DNA of 64,000 bases from Mucilaginibacter saanensis (lineage in GTDB: Bacteria; Bacteroidota; Bacteroidia; Sphingobacteriales; Sphingobacteriaceae). The stretch spans positions 62,001 through 126,000 of the forward strand of contig NZ_JACHBZ010000016.1 in assembly GCF_014200575.1 (NCBI RefSeq), written 5' to 3'. The notes under the pieces were generated by a model. That model was given only the letters and a program-made list of their open reading frames with translations. It was not told the DNA's origin and searched no databases. Of the stretch, positions 52,649-61,811 are shown piece after piece (within the stretch, counting starts at the first letter, position 1; every line of letters begins with the position of its first letter). The position numbers were made by a program, and so were the translations under genes.

Positions 52649-54271
52649 TCAGCTTTTATTGACTACATCAACAGCTTTTACGCCCATTATTTTTTGATCA
52701 AATAAATCGCCGGGAACAATGGCTTTGGCTTTGATGCGCATTTTATATACGTATATGGTGTTTACAGAATACTCTAAAATGTTGGCAATGGTTTCGTTAT
52801 CATCAATACCCATACGGATGAGCGCAAATATCCGCAGATCGGTGTTCAGCACCTCATGATCTTTGGGCCATATCTGGTCTTCCTCTTTAAACAACGAATT
52901 AAAGACCGTGATAAAATTGGGGAATATCTTCAGGAAGATATGATCAAAGGTATAAAACAGCAGGTCGCGCTCCTTTTTAATATTTATTTCATTTACAGCC
53001 AGCTGTATATCATCATATTTGCGGGCAGAAAGTTTCCTGTCGATATTTCTTTTTAGCTTTTCAAGTTTTAATATATAGCCAGATATCACATTAAAAAAGT
53101 AGCCGATGTACTCTTCCTTAATGCGGGTATCTTCAACCAGCTTATCATTAATGCTTTCCAGCTCAATATTTTTTTCCTCAATTATTTTTTCCTTCGCCTT
53201 TAGCCGTTTCAGCTGGTTAAATATGATAAAGGATACCATTAACACCAGCACCGAAACCACCGCTATCGACAATAAATAGATCAGAAATTTATTCTTTTCC
53301 TTTTCCATCAACATCAGCTTTTGAGCCGCCACTATGGGTAAAACCGCCCCGATTTTTATTTTACGCAGCCTGGCACCATAGTATTCGGCATCATTCATGG
53401 CCTGGTCAATAAAAATGTAGGCGTCCTTTACGTTGTCGTTTTTATATAACAGATCGCCCAGCTCAAAACTGGCCAGGGTTTCCTTGGTTGATGAGCGGAT
53501 GTCATTGATAACACCTATGATCAAAAGGTTGGTCCGTTCCTCAATTTGCGAGGGCTGCGCATAAAATGAGCTCAAACCGGTAGCCACCATAGCCCGCTGA
53601 TGGGTAGTTAGCTTATAGTTATTTAACAAACTCAGGAAATATTCAGAAGGCTTTTGAGTTTCGCCCATCCTCACCTGCTTGTTGCCCTGCTGCATCAGCA
53701 TATCATAGGAGTTTGGTTTACAAAGCGCAATGGTAGAGTCGAGGTATTTGATGGATAGGGTATTATTATACTCGCTGTAATAAACATTATTGTCATAATC
53801 AGCCAGATCTGAATGGGCACGGGCCTTTAATGAATAGTATTCAATTTTTGACTCACTGTTTAACAGGTGTACATCAATACCGTTGAAACAGTCAAAAGCC
53901 TCCTTAAACATTCCGGCCGAAAGCAGGATAAAGCCTAATTTTATTTTACAATCACTTTGCTTGGGTACATCATTGATTATATTACTGATGTTTTGCATTT
54001 TGTTAATGTATACATAGGCCGAGTCAAACTGGTATACCTTGTATTCTTCATATATATTACTGCAAAGCTGGTAACGCGAATTATAATTTGCCAACGGGGT
54101 TGATAACAACGATGCCTTTAATTGTTTTATATGCGTTTCCTTCTGATCGTCGTAAAACTTCTTCTTCGTTAATTCACGTTTCAGTTCGGTAAGAAGGCTG
54201 TCAGTTTTTGAAGATGCGAATGCCGAATATCCAAAAATTACAAGAAATAAAACTGGCAGGTAAATTCTCAT
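52649..54271 (-). CDS. DUF6377-type membrane-spanning regulator with TPR-like sensor
   Basis: 540 residues. Signal peptide 1-19, a helical TPR-like periplasmic region (about 25-320), one transmembrane helix about 328-352 (FLIYLLSIAVVSVLVLMVSF), a coiled-coil start (about 358-385) and a cytoplasmic end with a LuxR/sigma-like helix-turn-helix at about 475-520 (LRIFALIRMGIDDNETIANILEYS, NTIYVYKMRIKAK). This order matches DUF6377 proteins beside Bacteroidota SusCD operons, presumed membrane-bound transcription factors. It sits 620 bp upstream of SusC on the same strand. Confidence 0.85.
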   Translation of the reverse strand: MRIYLPVLFLVIFGYSAFASSKTDSLLTELKRELTKKKFYDDQKETHIKQLKASLLSTPLANYNSRYQLCSNIYEEYKVYQFDSAYVYINKMQNISNIINDVPKQSDCKIKLGFILLSAGMFKEAFDCFNGIDVHLLNSESKIEYYSLKARAHSDLADYDNNVYYSEYNNTLSIKYLDSTIALCKPNSYDMLMQQGNKQVRMGETQKPSEYFLSLLNNYKLTTHQRAMVATGLSSFYAQPSQIEERTNLLIIGVINDIRSSTKETLASFELGDLLYKNDNVKDAYIFIDQAMNDAEYYGARLRKIKIGAVLPIVAAQKLMLMEKEKNKFLIYLLSIAVVSVLVLMVSFIIFNQLKRLKAKEKIIEEKNIELESINDKLVEDTRIKEEYIGYFFNVISGYILKLEKLKRNIDRKLSARKYDDIQLAVNEINIKKERDLLFYTFDHIFLKIFPNFITVFNSLFKEEDQIWPKDHEVLNTDLRIFALIRMGIDDNETIANILEYSVNTIYVYKMRIKAKAIVPGDLFDQKIMGVKAVDVVNKS

Positions 54272-54392
54272 AGTAAATTAATTAATTTATAGTAGATGCT
54301 GCTAAAACTATAGCTTAATGATGGTTAAAAAAATGATTTAATGCAACTTAAATACAATAAATACCGGGATGCAGTTTGTGTTTAAATAATAT

Positions 54393-55958
54393 TTATAACT
54401 GATCAACCTGATAATGGTTAAGCAGGTTTAGCAAAACCCCGTTTGTCCATCCAAAACCATCCTGCAACGGGTACTCGCCGCCACCGGCTTTTACATCGGT
54501 ATCCAATACATTATATTTCTCCATCAGTTTGCCGGTATCTTCAAAAACGCGAATGTTGGTCCGGATCCAGGCTTCGGCAATTGATTTGGCCAATGCATTT
54601 TGCTTAAACTTATTTAACCCGTCAATAGCCATGTACTGCAAGGGTGCCCAGGCATTAGGGCTATCCCACTGCTGGCCCGACCGGCTAAATGTAGTAACCA
54701 GGCCACCCGACTTAAAGAATTTAGTTTTAAGCGCCTTCGCCATAATATCGGCCTGTTTGGCATCGGCTATTTTAAATTCAAGTGCGTATACGCCGGCCAG
54801 TGTCTGGTGAGGGGTAATACGGTTCAGTTTCCAATTGTAATCCATAAACCAGCCGGTGCCTGCACTCCAGCTATATTTTTGAATTGCCTTTTTACGCTGC
54901 AGCGCCTTGTTTTGATAAATCTTATACTGGCTGCCTTTGCCCTGCAATTGGTATGAGCGAGCTATAGATAACTCCAGATGATACATGAGGCAATTTAAAT
55001 CAACCGGGATGATATCGGTGGTTTCGATAGTTTCCAGCTTATCTGACGAGTCAAACCAGCGGGTGCTAAAGTCCCAGCCCGATTCGGCGGCGGCACGAAT
55101 GTTCCGAAAAAAATCGCCGGGTTTTTGCTGCGTGGTTTTGGCCGCATCCACATCTTTCTTGAATGATTCCTCACGCGGTTTATCAGAATCGTCCCAGTAA
55201 CGGTTCAATAACTCGCCGCCGGGCATGCGTACCACCATGCGATGAGCCTCCCCCACCTTTAATTTACCTGCACCTTCCATCCAAAAGGCATATTCCTTTA
55301 AAAGCTCGGGCTGATATTTTACCAGTACCTTTTCGCCGTTATTTTTTGCCAGCAGATCAAGCATCATTGAAAAAAACGGAGGCTGCGAACGGGTTAAATA
55401 ATAAGTACGCGTACCGTTGGGGATAAAACCATACGTATCAATAAGGTAGGCAAAATTATCTATCATGTTTTCAATAACCTGGGTTTTATGGCTCTCCTGC
55501 AAACCAAGCATGGTAAAGTACGAGTCCCAATAATAGGTTTCGCGAAAACGTCCGCCCGGAACTATAAAATCATGCGGCAGTGCCAGTAATGATGAATATT
55601 TTGACACCGTATCATGGCGTCTGTACAGCACCTGCCAAAGGGTATCTATATGTTTACGGATGCCCATTGATATATCGCTTTTAAAAGCATCATTATGCGT
55701 GCCGGGGATATCAAAATTGTCGGTTACAAACTGCTTCAGGTTAAAATCGGGCTTATCTTTTTGTGCAGTATAATCCTGCATAATTAATTCAGGACTGCGC
55801 TTAGGGGTAGCATCAACAAATAATTTATTATCAGGAAATATATCGGTTAGCTGCACGGCCTCAAACAAACCCGGAAACAGTTGTCGTGGTGTAAGGTGCT
55901 GTGCATATGTAAGTAAAAAAACAAATAACAGGGATAATGTTAAGAATGCTTTTCTCAT
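54393..55958 (-). CDS. treA: GH37 trehalase, secreted
   Basis: 521 residues with signal peptide ending TYAQ, so periplasmic. Both family signatures are present: PGGRFRETYYWDSYF (about residue 145) and QWDSPNAWAP (about residue 430). Hydrolyses alpha,alpha-trehalose to two glucoses. It lies 121 bp downstream of the DUF6377 start on the same strand and 318 bp from an AraC gene, which may regulate it. With the secreted GH65 nearby, an alpha-glucoside theme for this region is plausible. The symbol treA is used for periplasmic trehalases by analogy. Confidence 0.92.
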   Translation of the reverse strand: MRKAFLTLSLLFVFLLTYAQHLTPRQLFPGLFEAVQLTDIFPDNKLFVDATPKRSPELIMQDYTAQKDKPDFNLKQFVTDNFDIPGTHNDAFKSDISMGIRKHIDTLWQVLYRRHDTVSKYSSLLALPHDFIVPGGRFRETYYWDSYFTMLGLQESHKTQVIENMIDNFAYLIDTYGFIPNGTRTYYLTRSQPPFFSMMLDLLAKNNGEKVLVKYQPELLKEYAFWMEGAGKLKVGEAHRMVVRMPGGELLNRYWDDSDKPREESFKKDVDAAKTTQQKPGDFFRNIRAAAESGWDFSTRWFDSSDKLETIETTDIIPVDLNCLMYHLELSIARSYQLQGKGSQYKIYQNKALQRKKAIQKYSWSAGTGWFMDYNWKLNRITPHQTLAGVYALEFKIADAKQADIMAKALKTKFFKSGGLVTTFSRSGQQWDSPNAWAPLQYMAIDGLNKFKQNALAKSIAEAWIRTNIRVFEDTGKLMEKYNVLDTDVKAGGGEYPLQDGFGWTNGVLLNLLNHYQVDQL

Positions 55959-56162
55959 GGTCAGTTAAAATTGGAGCATGAAGGTAAAGAAAAAGCTTAT
56001 AATATACCCAGAACGTTAAATAATTAGCACTTTACCGCGGGAGTAATCATTTAATACCCGGGTTTATTATAAAGTAACCTATTTTACTGCAAAAACTGCA
56101 ATATTATAATGTTTGAAATAGTTACCATTACTGATTTCTGATTATCAATCATTTGATCTTTA

Positions 56163-56186
56163 ACTTTTGATAAAAATATCAAAAGT
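56163..56186. promoter_or_regulatory. Palindrome upstream of trehalase
   Basis: Perfect 10-bp inverted repeat ACTTTTGATA (56163-56172) and complement (56177-56186), 4-bp spacer, in the 318-bp gap between the AraC stop and trehalase start. It is AT-rich with no T-run, so an operator is likelier than a terminator. The rest of the gap shows no gene. Confidence 0.45.
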
Positions 56187-56276
56187 GTAACTCCATAAAG
56201 CTTTCATTAAAAGCACAGGCTGCCTTTTTTAACGGTCAATACAGGTTCCGTTGACGCTCTTTGGTTTTACCGGAAA

Positions 56277-57185
56277 TTAACCAGCGTTTTGAACTTTATT
56301 ACGGTACTGGCTTGGCGACAAACCTATACACTTTTTAAATATGCGCGAAAAATAGTAAGGGTCGTCATATCCAAAATCCAAAGCAATGGTGCTTATTTTA
56401 TGGTTATTGATATTTAACAGCTCACACGCCTTTTGCATTTTTAAATTGATGAAGTAATCAATAGGCGGGGCTCCGGTAGTTCTTCTGAAAAGCATGGCAA
56501 AATACGAGGGCGACAGGTTTACCTTGCCCGCAATTTGCTCTACGGTAAGTTTCAGGTGGATGTTTTCCTGCATGATCTGGACGGCTTTGTTAACAATATA
56601 ATCCTCATCCCTGGAGCCGGCCTGAATATCCTGTAACGGAAATAAAAATGTGGCCAGTAAGTGGTACAGGCAAAAGTTAGCCCGGCAAAGGTTGCTTATC
56701 TTATAACCAGTTTTAAGCGTTTCATATATATTTTGCCACAGCTCCAGCGCCTTGGCCCGGCCATTAAAAGGCAGCGGTATGGGGCATTGTGTTTTGTTGA
56801 GGTTAAGTGCAAAATTAAAGGCATCAATATTTTCGCCGGTAAAATGTACCCAGTAAATGGTCCATGGGGTTTCCGTATCGGCCCAGTAACACAGGTAGTT
56901 TTCTGTAGCAGGCAATATTACAAACTGATTGCTGGTTACTTCGTAATGCTTATTATCTAACACATAATGCCCTTTACCTTCCAGGCAATATATAAGTATA
57001 TTGTCTTTACAGCCGTTTTTCCGTTCGCGGTAATGGCATGCAGCTTTGGGAAAATACCCCATCTGGGTAATATAAACCGGGAAAAGTGACGGTTTGCGCT
57101 CTTTAGCTTCGCTCAGGGTTTTTAAGGTAATATTGAGGCGTTTTTCCCCATCAAACCCGTTTCGTTTTCTAATAGTATTATGCAT
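56277..57185 (-). CDS. AraC-family regulator with cupin sensor domain
   Basis: 302 residues. Residues about 35-175 form a cupin-like arabinose-type sensor (DNKHYEVTSNQFVILPATENYLCYW, then TIYWVHFTGENID); 200-300 holds the two helix-turn-helix motifs (VEQIAGKVNLSPSYFAMLFRRTTG and TIALDFGYDDPYYFSRIFKK). The closest genes are the trehalase downstream and the third SusCD locus upstream, so either may be its target. A terminator precedes its promoter. Confidence 0.9.
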   Translation of the reverse strand: MHNTIRKRNGFDGEKRLNITLKTLSEAKERKPSLFPVYITQMGYFPKAACHYRERKNGCKDNILIYCLEGKGHYVLDNKHYEVTSNQFVILPATENYLCYWADTETPWTIYWVHFTGENIDAFNFALNLNKTQCPIPLPFNGRAKALELWQNIYETLKTGYKISNLCRANFCLYHLLATFLFPLQDIQAGSRDEDYIVNKAVQIMQENIHLKLTVEQIAGKVNLSPSYFAMLFRRTTGAPPIDYFINLKMQKACELLNINNHKISTIALDFGYDDPYYFSRIFKKCIGLSPSQYRNKVQNAG

Positions 57186-57265
57186 GTATGTTGAGTACTA
57201 TACAGGAATTATTTATTGGAGATACAAATTACCGGGAGCGGCTTCCCGGCCGAAGAAATGATAAA

Positions 57266-57295
57266 GGGCTTTTAACGTGTTACCGTTAAAAGCCC
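57266..57295 (-). terminator. Terminator of the third SusCD operon
   Basis: Perfect 12-bp stem GGGCTTTTAACG (57266-57277) and complement (57284-57295), 6-nt loop. On the minus strand it is followed by TTTATCATTTC. It lies 48 bp after the stop of the DUF4998-type gene and separates that operon from the AraC gene. Confidence 0.8.
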
Positions 57296-57342
57296 GTTGG
57301 GTATTAACAAGCCTATTTTTAATAATATCTGGTTAATTATAA

Positions 57343-58566
57343 TTAGTTAAGCACATCATTAAACAGGGTGATCTGGGTCATGTTGGTATAACTTCCCTCA
57401 CCGTCAGAGTTATGCTTTACCCTGATACGGATATAACGCACCGGCGGCAGGTTGCTATCCAGATCGGTTTTAAACGGAGCTTGTCCATCATCTGTCCGCT
57501 TAACTTCTTTTAACAGCTTCCACCCTTTTGAAATAGCTTCGGCAGTCCATCCGGGATCATTTGGTGCCAGCGTTGTTGCGGCATTGGTAATATCAGCAAT
57601 ACCCCAAACCTCAAAATCATCAGGGTTATGGCAGCAGTTACGGCCAATTTCCTCTACCTGGGTAAGTTTGGTGTAAACCTTACCCATATCAAACGTCAGG
57701 GTTTGCGGTAACGAATGGGCACCATCACTATGGAATATATTAGGGAAACCATTGGGGGCAGTACTGCCATCCCAAAGCCTGTCAATATCTGTATCCGACT
57801 CATACGGATTCATATCATTGGGCAGTTTCACCTTTTTGAACAGTGATTTATCACAAACCGCATTCCCAATTATTTTAGGGAACACATCAAACTTAAGCGC
57901 ATTAAAAACATCAATAGCATCACGCTCAGGTATATATGACGAATTGTAGGTAATATCGGTACCCGACTTATAATCACGTATAGTTATTGACGCGCTATCA
58001 GGTTTAAGCATTTTTTGTATTGCCTGGCCGGTTCTGTTGGTATATTTTATGGTAGTACCAATGTTAATGGTATCGGGCGTGTTAAAATTAAGCGTAACAT
58101 AGCCTTCTTTACTAACTGTATAAGGCGTTGTTGGATTATAAGCCCTGTTTAACAAGCTTCCTATATAATTAGCACCATAAACCTTGGCATTATTTATTTC
58201 GGTAGGGATTGATTTATTACCATTAGCATCATACGAGTAAATAATAAACGAGTAAGTATACTCGGCAAGACCTTTAATAACCGTACGGATGGTATCGGTT
58301 TTAGCAGTCAGATTCACTATCTGTGAATCGGCCTTGTTATTCCAATAAACCACGTATTTGGTGATACTTGGGTCGGTGCTTGCCTTCCATTTAATACCGA
58401 TCTCTAAATTACCCGGCTGCGTAATAGCTTTACCTACAGCGCCGGTATAAGTTATTTCGTGACCATCTAAATAGTTCTTAAAATCAGTTTCATGATTGGT
58501 TTTTTTGCAACTATATAACACCGCTAACGCTATGCAGCCCAATAGTATATATTTAATATTCTTCAT
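57343..58566 (-). CDS. DUF4998-type lipoprotein with C-terminal discoidin-like domain
   Basis: About 407 residues from the ATG at 58566, which gives the lipoprotein signal ALAVLYSC; a longer open frame starting at 58695 would overlap the upstream gene and has no signal. Residues about 25-230 are fibronectin-like (DUF4998 pattern, KWKASTDPSITKYVVYWNNK), and about 260-405 form an F5/8 type C (discoidin) beta-sandwich (LWDGSTAPNGFPNIFHSDG, QVEEIGRNCCHNPDDFEVWG, VRYIRIRVKHNSDGEG). Presumed surface glycan-binding protein of the SusCD locus. Confidence 0.82.
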   Translation of the reverse strand: MKNIKYILLGCIALAVLYSCKKTNHETDFKNYLDGHEITYTGAVGKAITQPGNLEIGIKWKASTDPSITKYVVYWNNKADSQIVNLTAKTDTIRTVIKGLAEYTYSFIIYSYDANGNKSIPTEINNAKVYGANYIGSLLNRAYNPTTPYTVSKEGYVTLNFNTPDTINIGTTIKYTNRTGQAIQKMLKPDSASITIRDYKSGTDITYNSSYIPERDAIDVFNALKFDVFPKIIGNAVCDKSLFKKVKLPNDMNPYESDTDIDRLWDGSTAPNGFPNIFHSDGAHSLPQTLTFDMGKVYTKLTQVEEIGRNCCHNPDDFEVWGIADITNAATTLAPNDPGWTAEAISKGWKLLKEVKRTDDGQAPFKTDLDSNLPPVRYIRIRVKHNSDGEGSYTNMTQITLFNDVLN

Positions 58567-58591
58567 GTTTTTATTTTTATAAACAATTAAC

Positions 58592-59830
58592 TTATTGAGG
58601 CTGACCATAAAGTGATAGCTCCATGACGTGGGCAATATTACCTGCCGACCATGTTTGCGATACGCACAAGCGCAGGAAATGAACCGGAGGCGCATCTAAC
58701 GGAACGTTAAAATTAACCCCTGCCAGTACAAATGCATTGTCGGCCGCGTTGGTTGATCCTACCGGTAAGCCCGATGGCGGATTTGGGTAACGGTAATTAG
58801 CCAGATTAATCCAGTCGCCTACCACTGCTCCAACCGGTGCCGATATAGGCAATTGTGCATCCCTTGGCGATGGTAAATTTGAGCCCCATAATGAAAACAC
58901 CTTTGGGTTACCGTGGTTAAAGGCATATTTCTGATCGGTATCAGGCCTTTCCCACATAATAAAACGGCTTAGCCTGTAAGTGCGGCCAACATTGAATGTA
59001 CAAAGATACGGTACAGGCGCCCCCGGATCGGTGTGCCAACCTGACGAACTTCCGTCGGTTTTGCCATCCCATAAATTAGGAAGCACCCAACCGTAGCCTA
59101 TAGGTGAGTCGGTAGGTAATTGATAAACACTAAACTGGCTCTTATCCAACAGCTCTTCAAACAGCGGGTTTAAGGTTTTTTTAAGGGTGTCAGAAATATT
59201 GCCGAACTTATCGGTGATATATACCCCAAACTGCCTCGAATCCGTATTAAATCCCCTTGCCGAATAATCAATAGTATCCTCTTTGGTATAATACTGATCC
59301 TGAATTTCCATGGCGTTTGTTGATTTATCAAAAGCGGTAATAATTACCCCTATTTCCCTTTTTAAAGGATTAAGCGCCCGTATGTTAACACCGCCGAAAT
59401 CAGTTTGCAAAACAGAAGTTTGCTGAACCAGTTCAAAAACCGGTGTTTTAGGGTGCACCTTAACCGTAATAGGGTCAGACATCACGTTTGCCCGGCTAAC
59501 CGTATACAGCGTAACGTTATAGTCCTGCTCTTTGGCAAAGCCTTCCACATTTACCGTATCGGTATAGTAGGATGATTTGGTTTCGCGGTCAACCTTATCC
59601 CTGATCTGGTATTTAGCCAGCACATAAAGGATGTTGGCCGAGTTTGGCAAATCATAGGTGATATAGGAGCCGCCGTTGTAATTATCTACTTTAATATTAG
59701 TAACTACACCCGGTTTTGTTTTATCAGTTGAAACGGGCTGGTTATAGCCATCGTTCCGCTTACATGAAATTATGCTTATCATTATCATGCTCGCGAAAAG
59801 CAGAAATGCGTAATTGTTAAGTCTTTTCAT
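58592..59830 (-). CDS. DUF4959/DUF5126/DUF5000-type lipoprotein
   Basis: 412 residues, lipobox ISC at about 21-23. Layout of fibronectin-like N-terminal and middle domains (about 40-120 and 125-220) and a C-terminal discoidin-like domain (about 245-410, LWDGKTDGSSSGWHTDPG, FNVGRTYRLSRFIMWERP) fits the DUF4959-DUF5126-DUF5000 arrangement found immediately after SusD in many glycan loci. It is a likely surface glycan-binding lipoprotein that pairs with its DUF4998-type neighbour, 25 bp away. Confidence 0.85.
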   Translation of the reverse strand: MKRLNNYAFLLFASMIMISIISCKRNDGYNQPVSTDKTKPGVVTNIKVDNYNGGSYITYDLPNSANILYVLAKYQIRDKVDRETKSSYYTDTVNVEGFAKEQDYNVTLYTVSRANVMSDPITVKVHPKTPVFELVQQTSVLQTDFGGVNIRALNPLKREIGVIITAFDKSTNAMEIQDQYYTKEDTIDYSARGFNTDSRQFGVYITDKFGNISDTLKKTLNPLFEELLDKSQFSVYQLPTDSPIGYGWVLPNLWDGKTDGSSSGWHTDPGAPVPYLCTFNVGRTYRLSRFIMWERPDTDQKYAFNHGNPKVFSLWGSNLPSPRDAQLPISAPVGAVVGDWINLANYRYPNPPSGLPVGSTNAADNAFVLAGVNFNVPLDAPPVHFLRLCVSQTWSAGNIAHVMELSLYGQPQ

Positions 59831-59868
59831 AATTCTTCAATCAATTATTTTAATATGCTTTGAGGTAA

Positions 59869-61782
59869 TTACCAACCGGTATTTTGAACAAGGTTACTGT
59901 TATGCAATAAAGCATCGTCTGATATTGGCCACAGGTAATTCCTTACGTTAAAAACAGGCGTAATTACTGTACGCGGACGGTAGTAATTAGCTGATTGCTC
60001 TTCGCTAACTGTCCAACCCTGAACTGGCTGGCTCAACACGTTCTGCGTTTCCTTCCAACGGCGCAAATCCCAGCCGGCTTGTGCCTCAAATGCCAGCTCA
60101 ATCCTGCGTTCCTGGTGAATGATCTGGCGCAGTCCCTCCTTGGTAGTATACTTAGTAGGATTGTTTGAGTAGGTTGACCACGCTTCAACAACACCCGGTA
60201 TACCGGCCCTTAATCTTACCTTATCTATATAGGGTACTACCTGGGCAAATGATTTGCCTTGTTCATTTAAAGCCTCGGCATATAACAGGTATAAGCCGGT
60301 AAGCCTGATCACTGGCAGGCGGAAATCAACCGGTTGAAAGCCATCATCATATACTGACAGATAGTTAACCAGTTTTTTTGGCCAGTAGCCGGTTATATTG
60401 ATATTCACGTTATCATGCGGACCGGCAAATGACGATGGCCCGCGGCCCTGTACATAAAATGATGATTCCTGGTTATAAATACCGTTACCAAACCAAATAC
60501 CACCATCAAAAGCTACATCGGCATAAAACCTTGGTTCGCGGTTAAAATGCGCCTTAACAGTTTCGTATGATTGCTTAATGTAATACCTGTTGGCATTATC
60601 GCCGGTTTTTATAGTATAGCGGTTGGTGTAATCCCAGGTTTTATCTTCATTGATAGGTACGCCTTTATCAGTATAAAACAGCTCCTGTTCGGCAATCGGG
60701 ATAGCAAATGTTCCCGGATTTGAGAAGGCATTGATAACAGATGCGTTCGTAAACCTTGGTGTACAAAAACCCTGCTGACCAAAAGTTGGGTTTAATGCCC
60801 ATACTAGCTCCGTATTGATATCCCATCTTTCGGTAACGGCAGTTTGCAGGGTAAGCTCCAGCTTGAGGGAATCATTAAGACTGGTGATATTAGCAGGCGG
60901 AACAAAAGTATGCAGCTGTGCCCCGTTAGCTTCGCAAATGTTAATAGCATCCAAAGCAGCTGCGGCAGCCTTATCCCATTTGGTTGCGTCATAAGTGGAG
61001 TTAAACAGCGCCTGGCCATCCTTATTTTTCAAACTCACATAATCAGGATTGCCATTAAATAACGGACTTGCGGCCGTTGCCAGAATTTCGGCTTTTACGG
61101 CAAGTGCAATAGGCTTGGTAATGCGGCCCAATTCTTTTGCCTGGTTTTGTATCACCAACGGCAAATCAGGAGCCGCCTGATCAAGCAGCCTTACCATATA
61201 GTTAACCACCGAGTCAACAGGCATTCTTTTAACCTTTACATCTTCCTCGCTGCTGTTGATAGGCAGGTTTATATCAGTAATAGGAATAGGACCATATAAC
61301 CTGAACAGGTAATAGTGGTAATAAGCTTTTAAAAACTTTACCTCGGCTATCCATCTTTTCTTTTCATCAGGCGCTAAGTCAACGGGCTTGTCAATATTTT
61401 CAAGCATGGTGTTACATCTTCTTAAAGCCTTAAAAGTAGCCTGGCCACCATTGGTGCCATCCCAAAAGTTTAGCCCAACGTTTGAGGTATTTTGCTGCCC
61501 CCTGATCAGGTTAAAACCGGTTGGATCAAGCCCTCGGTAATCCGTTACGTTGTTCGGGACTACCACCTCGCCTGATGTGGTGAAGCCTACGTTATTTTGC
61601 GTATATACAAATTGCTGCAACGTAGCATAGCAGGTAAACAGATAATTTTCTGCTTCGTTACGGTTCCTGAAGGCATAATCAATTGTACCAACATTATCAG
61701 GGGTAACATCAAGGTACTTTTTACATGACACGCAACTGATTGCTAAAATGGCCATGTATAAATATTTATAATATGATTTCAT
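59869..61782 (-). CDS. SusD/RagB-type lipoprotein (third locus)
   Basis: 637 residues, lipobox VSC around 18-20. Family blocks: AEVKFLKAYYHYYLFRLYGPIPI and the C-terminal YLLYAEALNEQGKS, KVRLRAGIPGV and ERRIELAFEAQAGWDLRRWKE. Surface partner of the SusC 29 bp upstream. Confidence 0.94.
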   Translation of the reverse strand: MKSYYKYLYMAILAISCVSCKKYLDVTPDNVGTIDYAFRNRNEAENYLFTCYATLQQFVYTQNNVGFTTSGEVVVPNNVTDYRGLDPTGFNLIRGQQNTSNVGLNFWDGTNGGQATFKALRRCNTMLENIDKPVDLAPDEKKRWIAEVKFLKAYYHYYLFRLYGPIPITDINLPINSSEEDVKVKRMPVDSVVNYMVRLLDQAAPDLPLVIQNQAKELGRITKPIALAVKAEILATAASPLFNGNPDYVSLKNKDGQALFNSTYDATKWDKAAAAALDAINICEANGAQLHTFVPPANITSLNDSLKLELTLQTAVTERWDINTELVWALNPTFGQQGFCTPRFTNASVINAFSNPGTFAIPIAEQELFYTDKGVPINEDKTWDYTNRYTIKTGDNANRYYIKQSYETVKAHFNREPRFYADVAFDGGIWFGNGIYNQESSFYVQGRGPSSFAGPHDNVNINITGYWPKKLVNYLSVYDDGFQPVDFRLPVIRLTGLYLLYAEALNEQGKSFAQVVPYIDKVRLRAGIPGVVEAWSTYSNNPTKYTTKEGLRQIIHQERRIELAFEAQAGWDLRRWKETQNVLSQPVQGWTVSEEQSANYYRPRTVITPVFNVRNYLWPISDDALLHNSNLVQNTGW

Positions 61783-61811
61783 TTCTGGTATAAAATAATG
61801 GTTGGTTAATA

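Noticed and set aside
58567..58695. N-terminal extension of the DUF4998-type gene
   Set aside because: It overlaps the upstream lipoprotein gene and hides a perfect lipoprotein signal starting at 58566.
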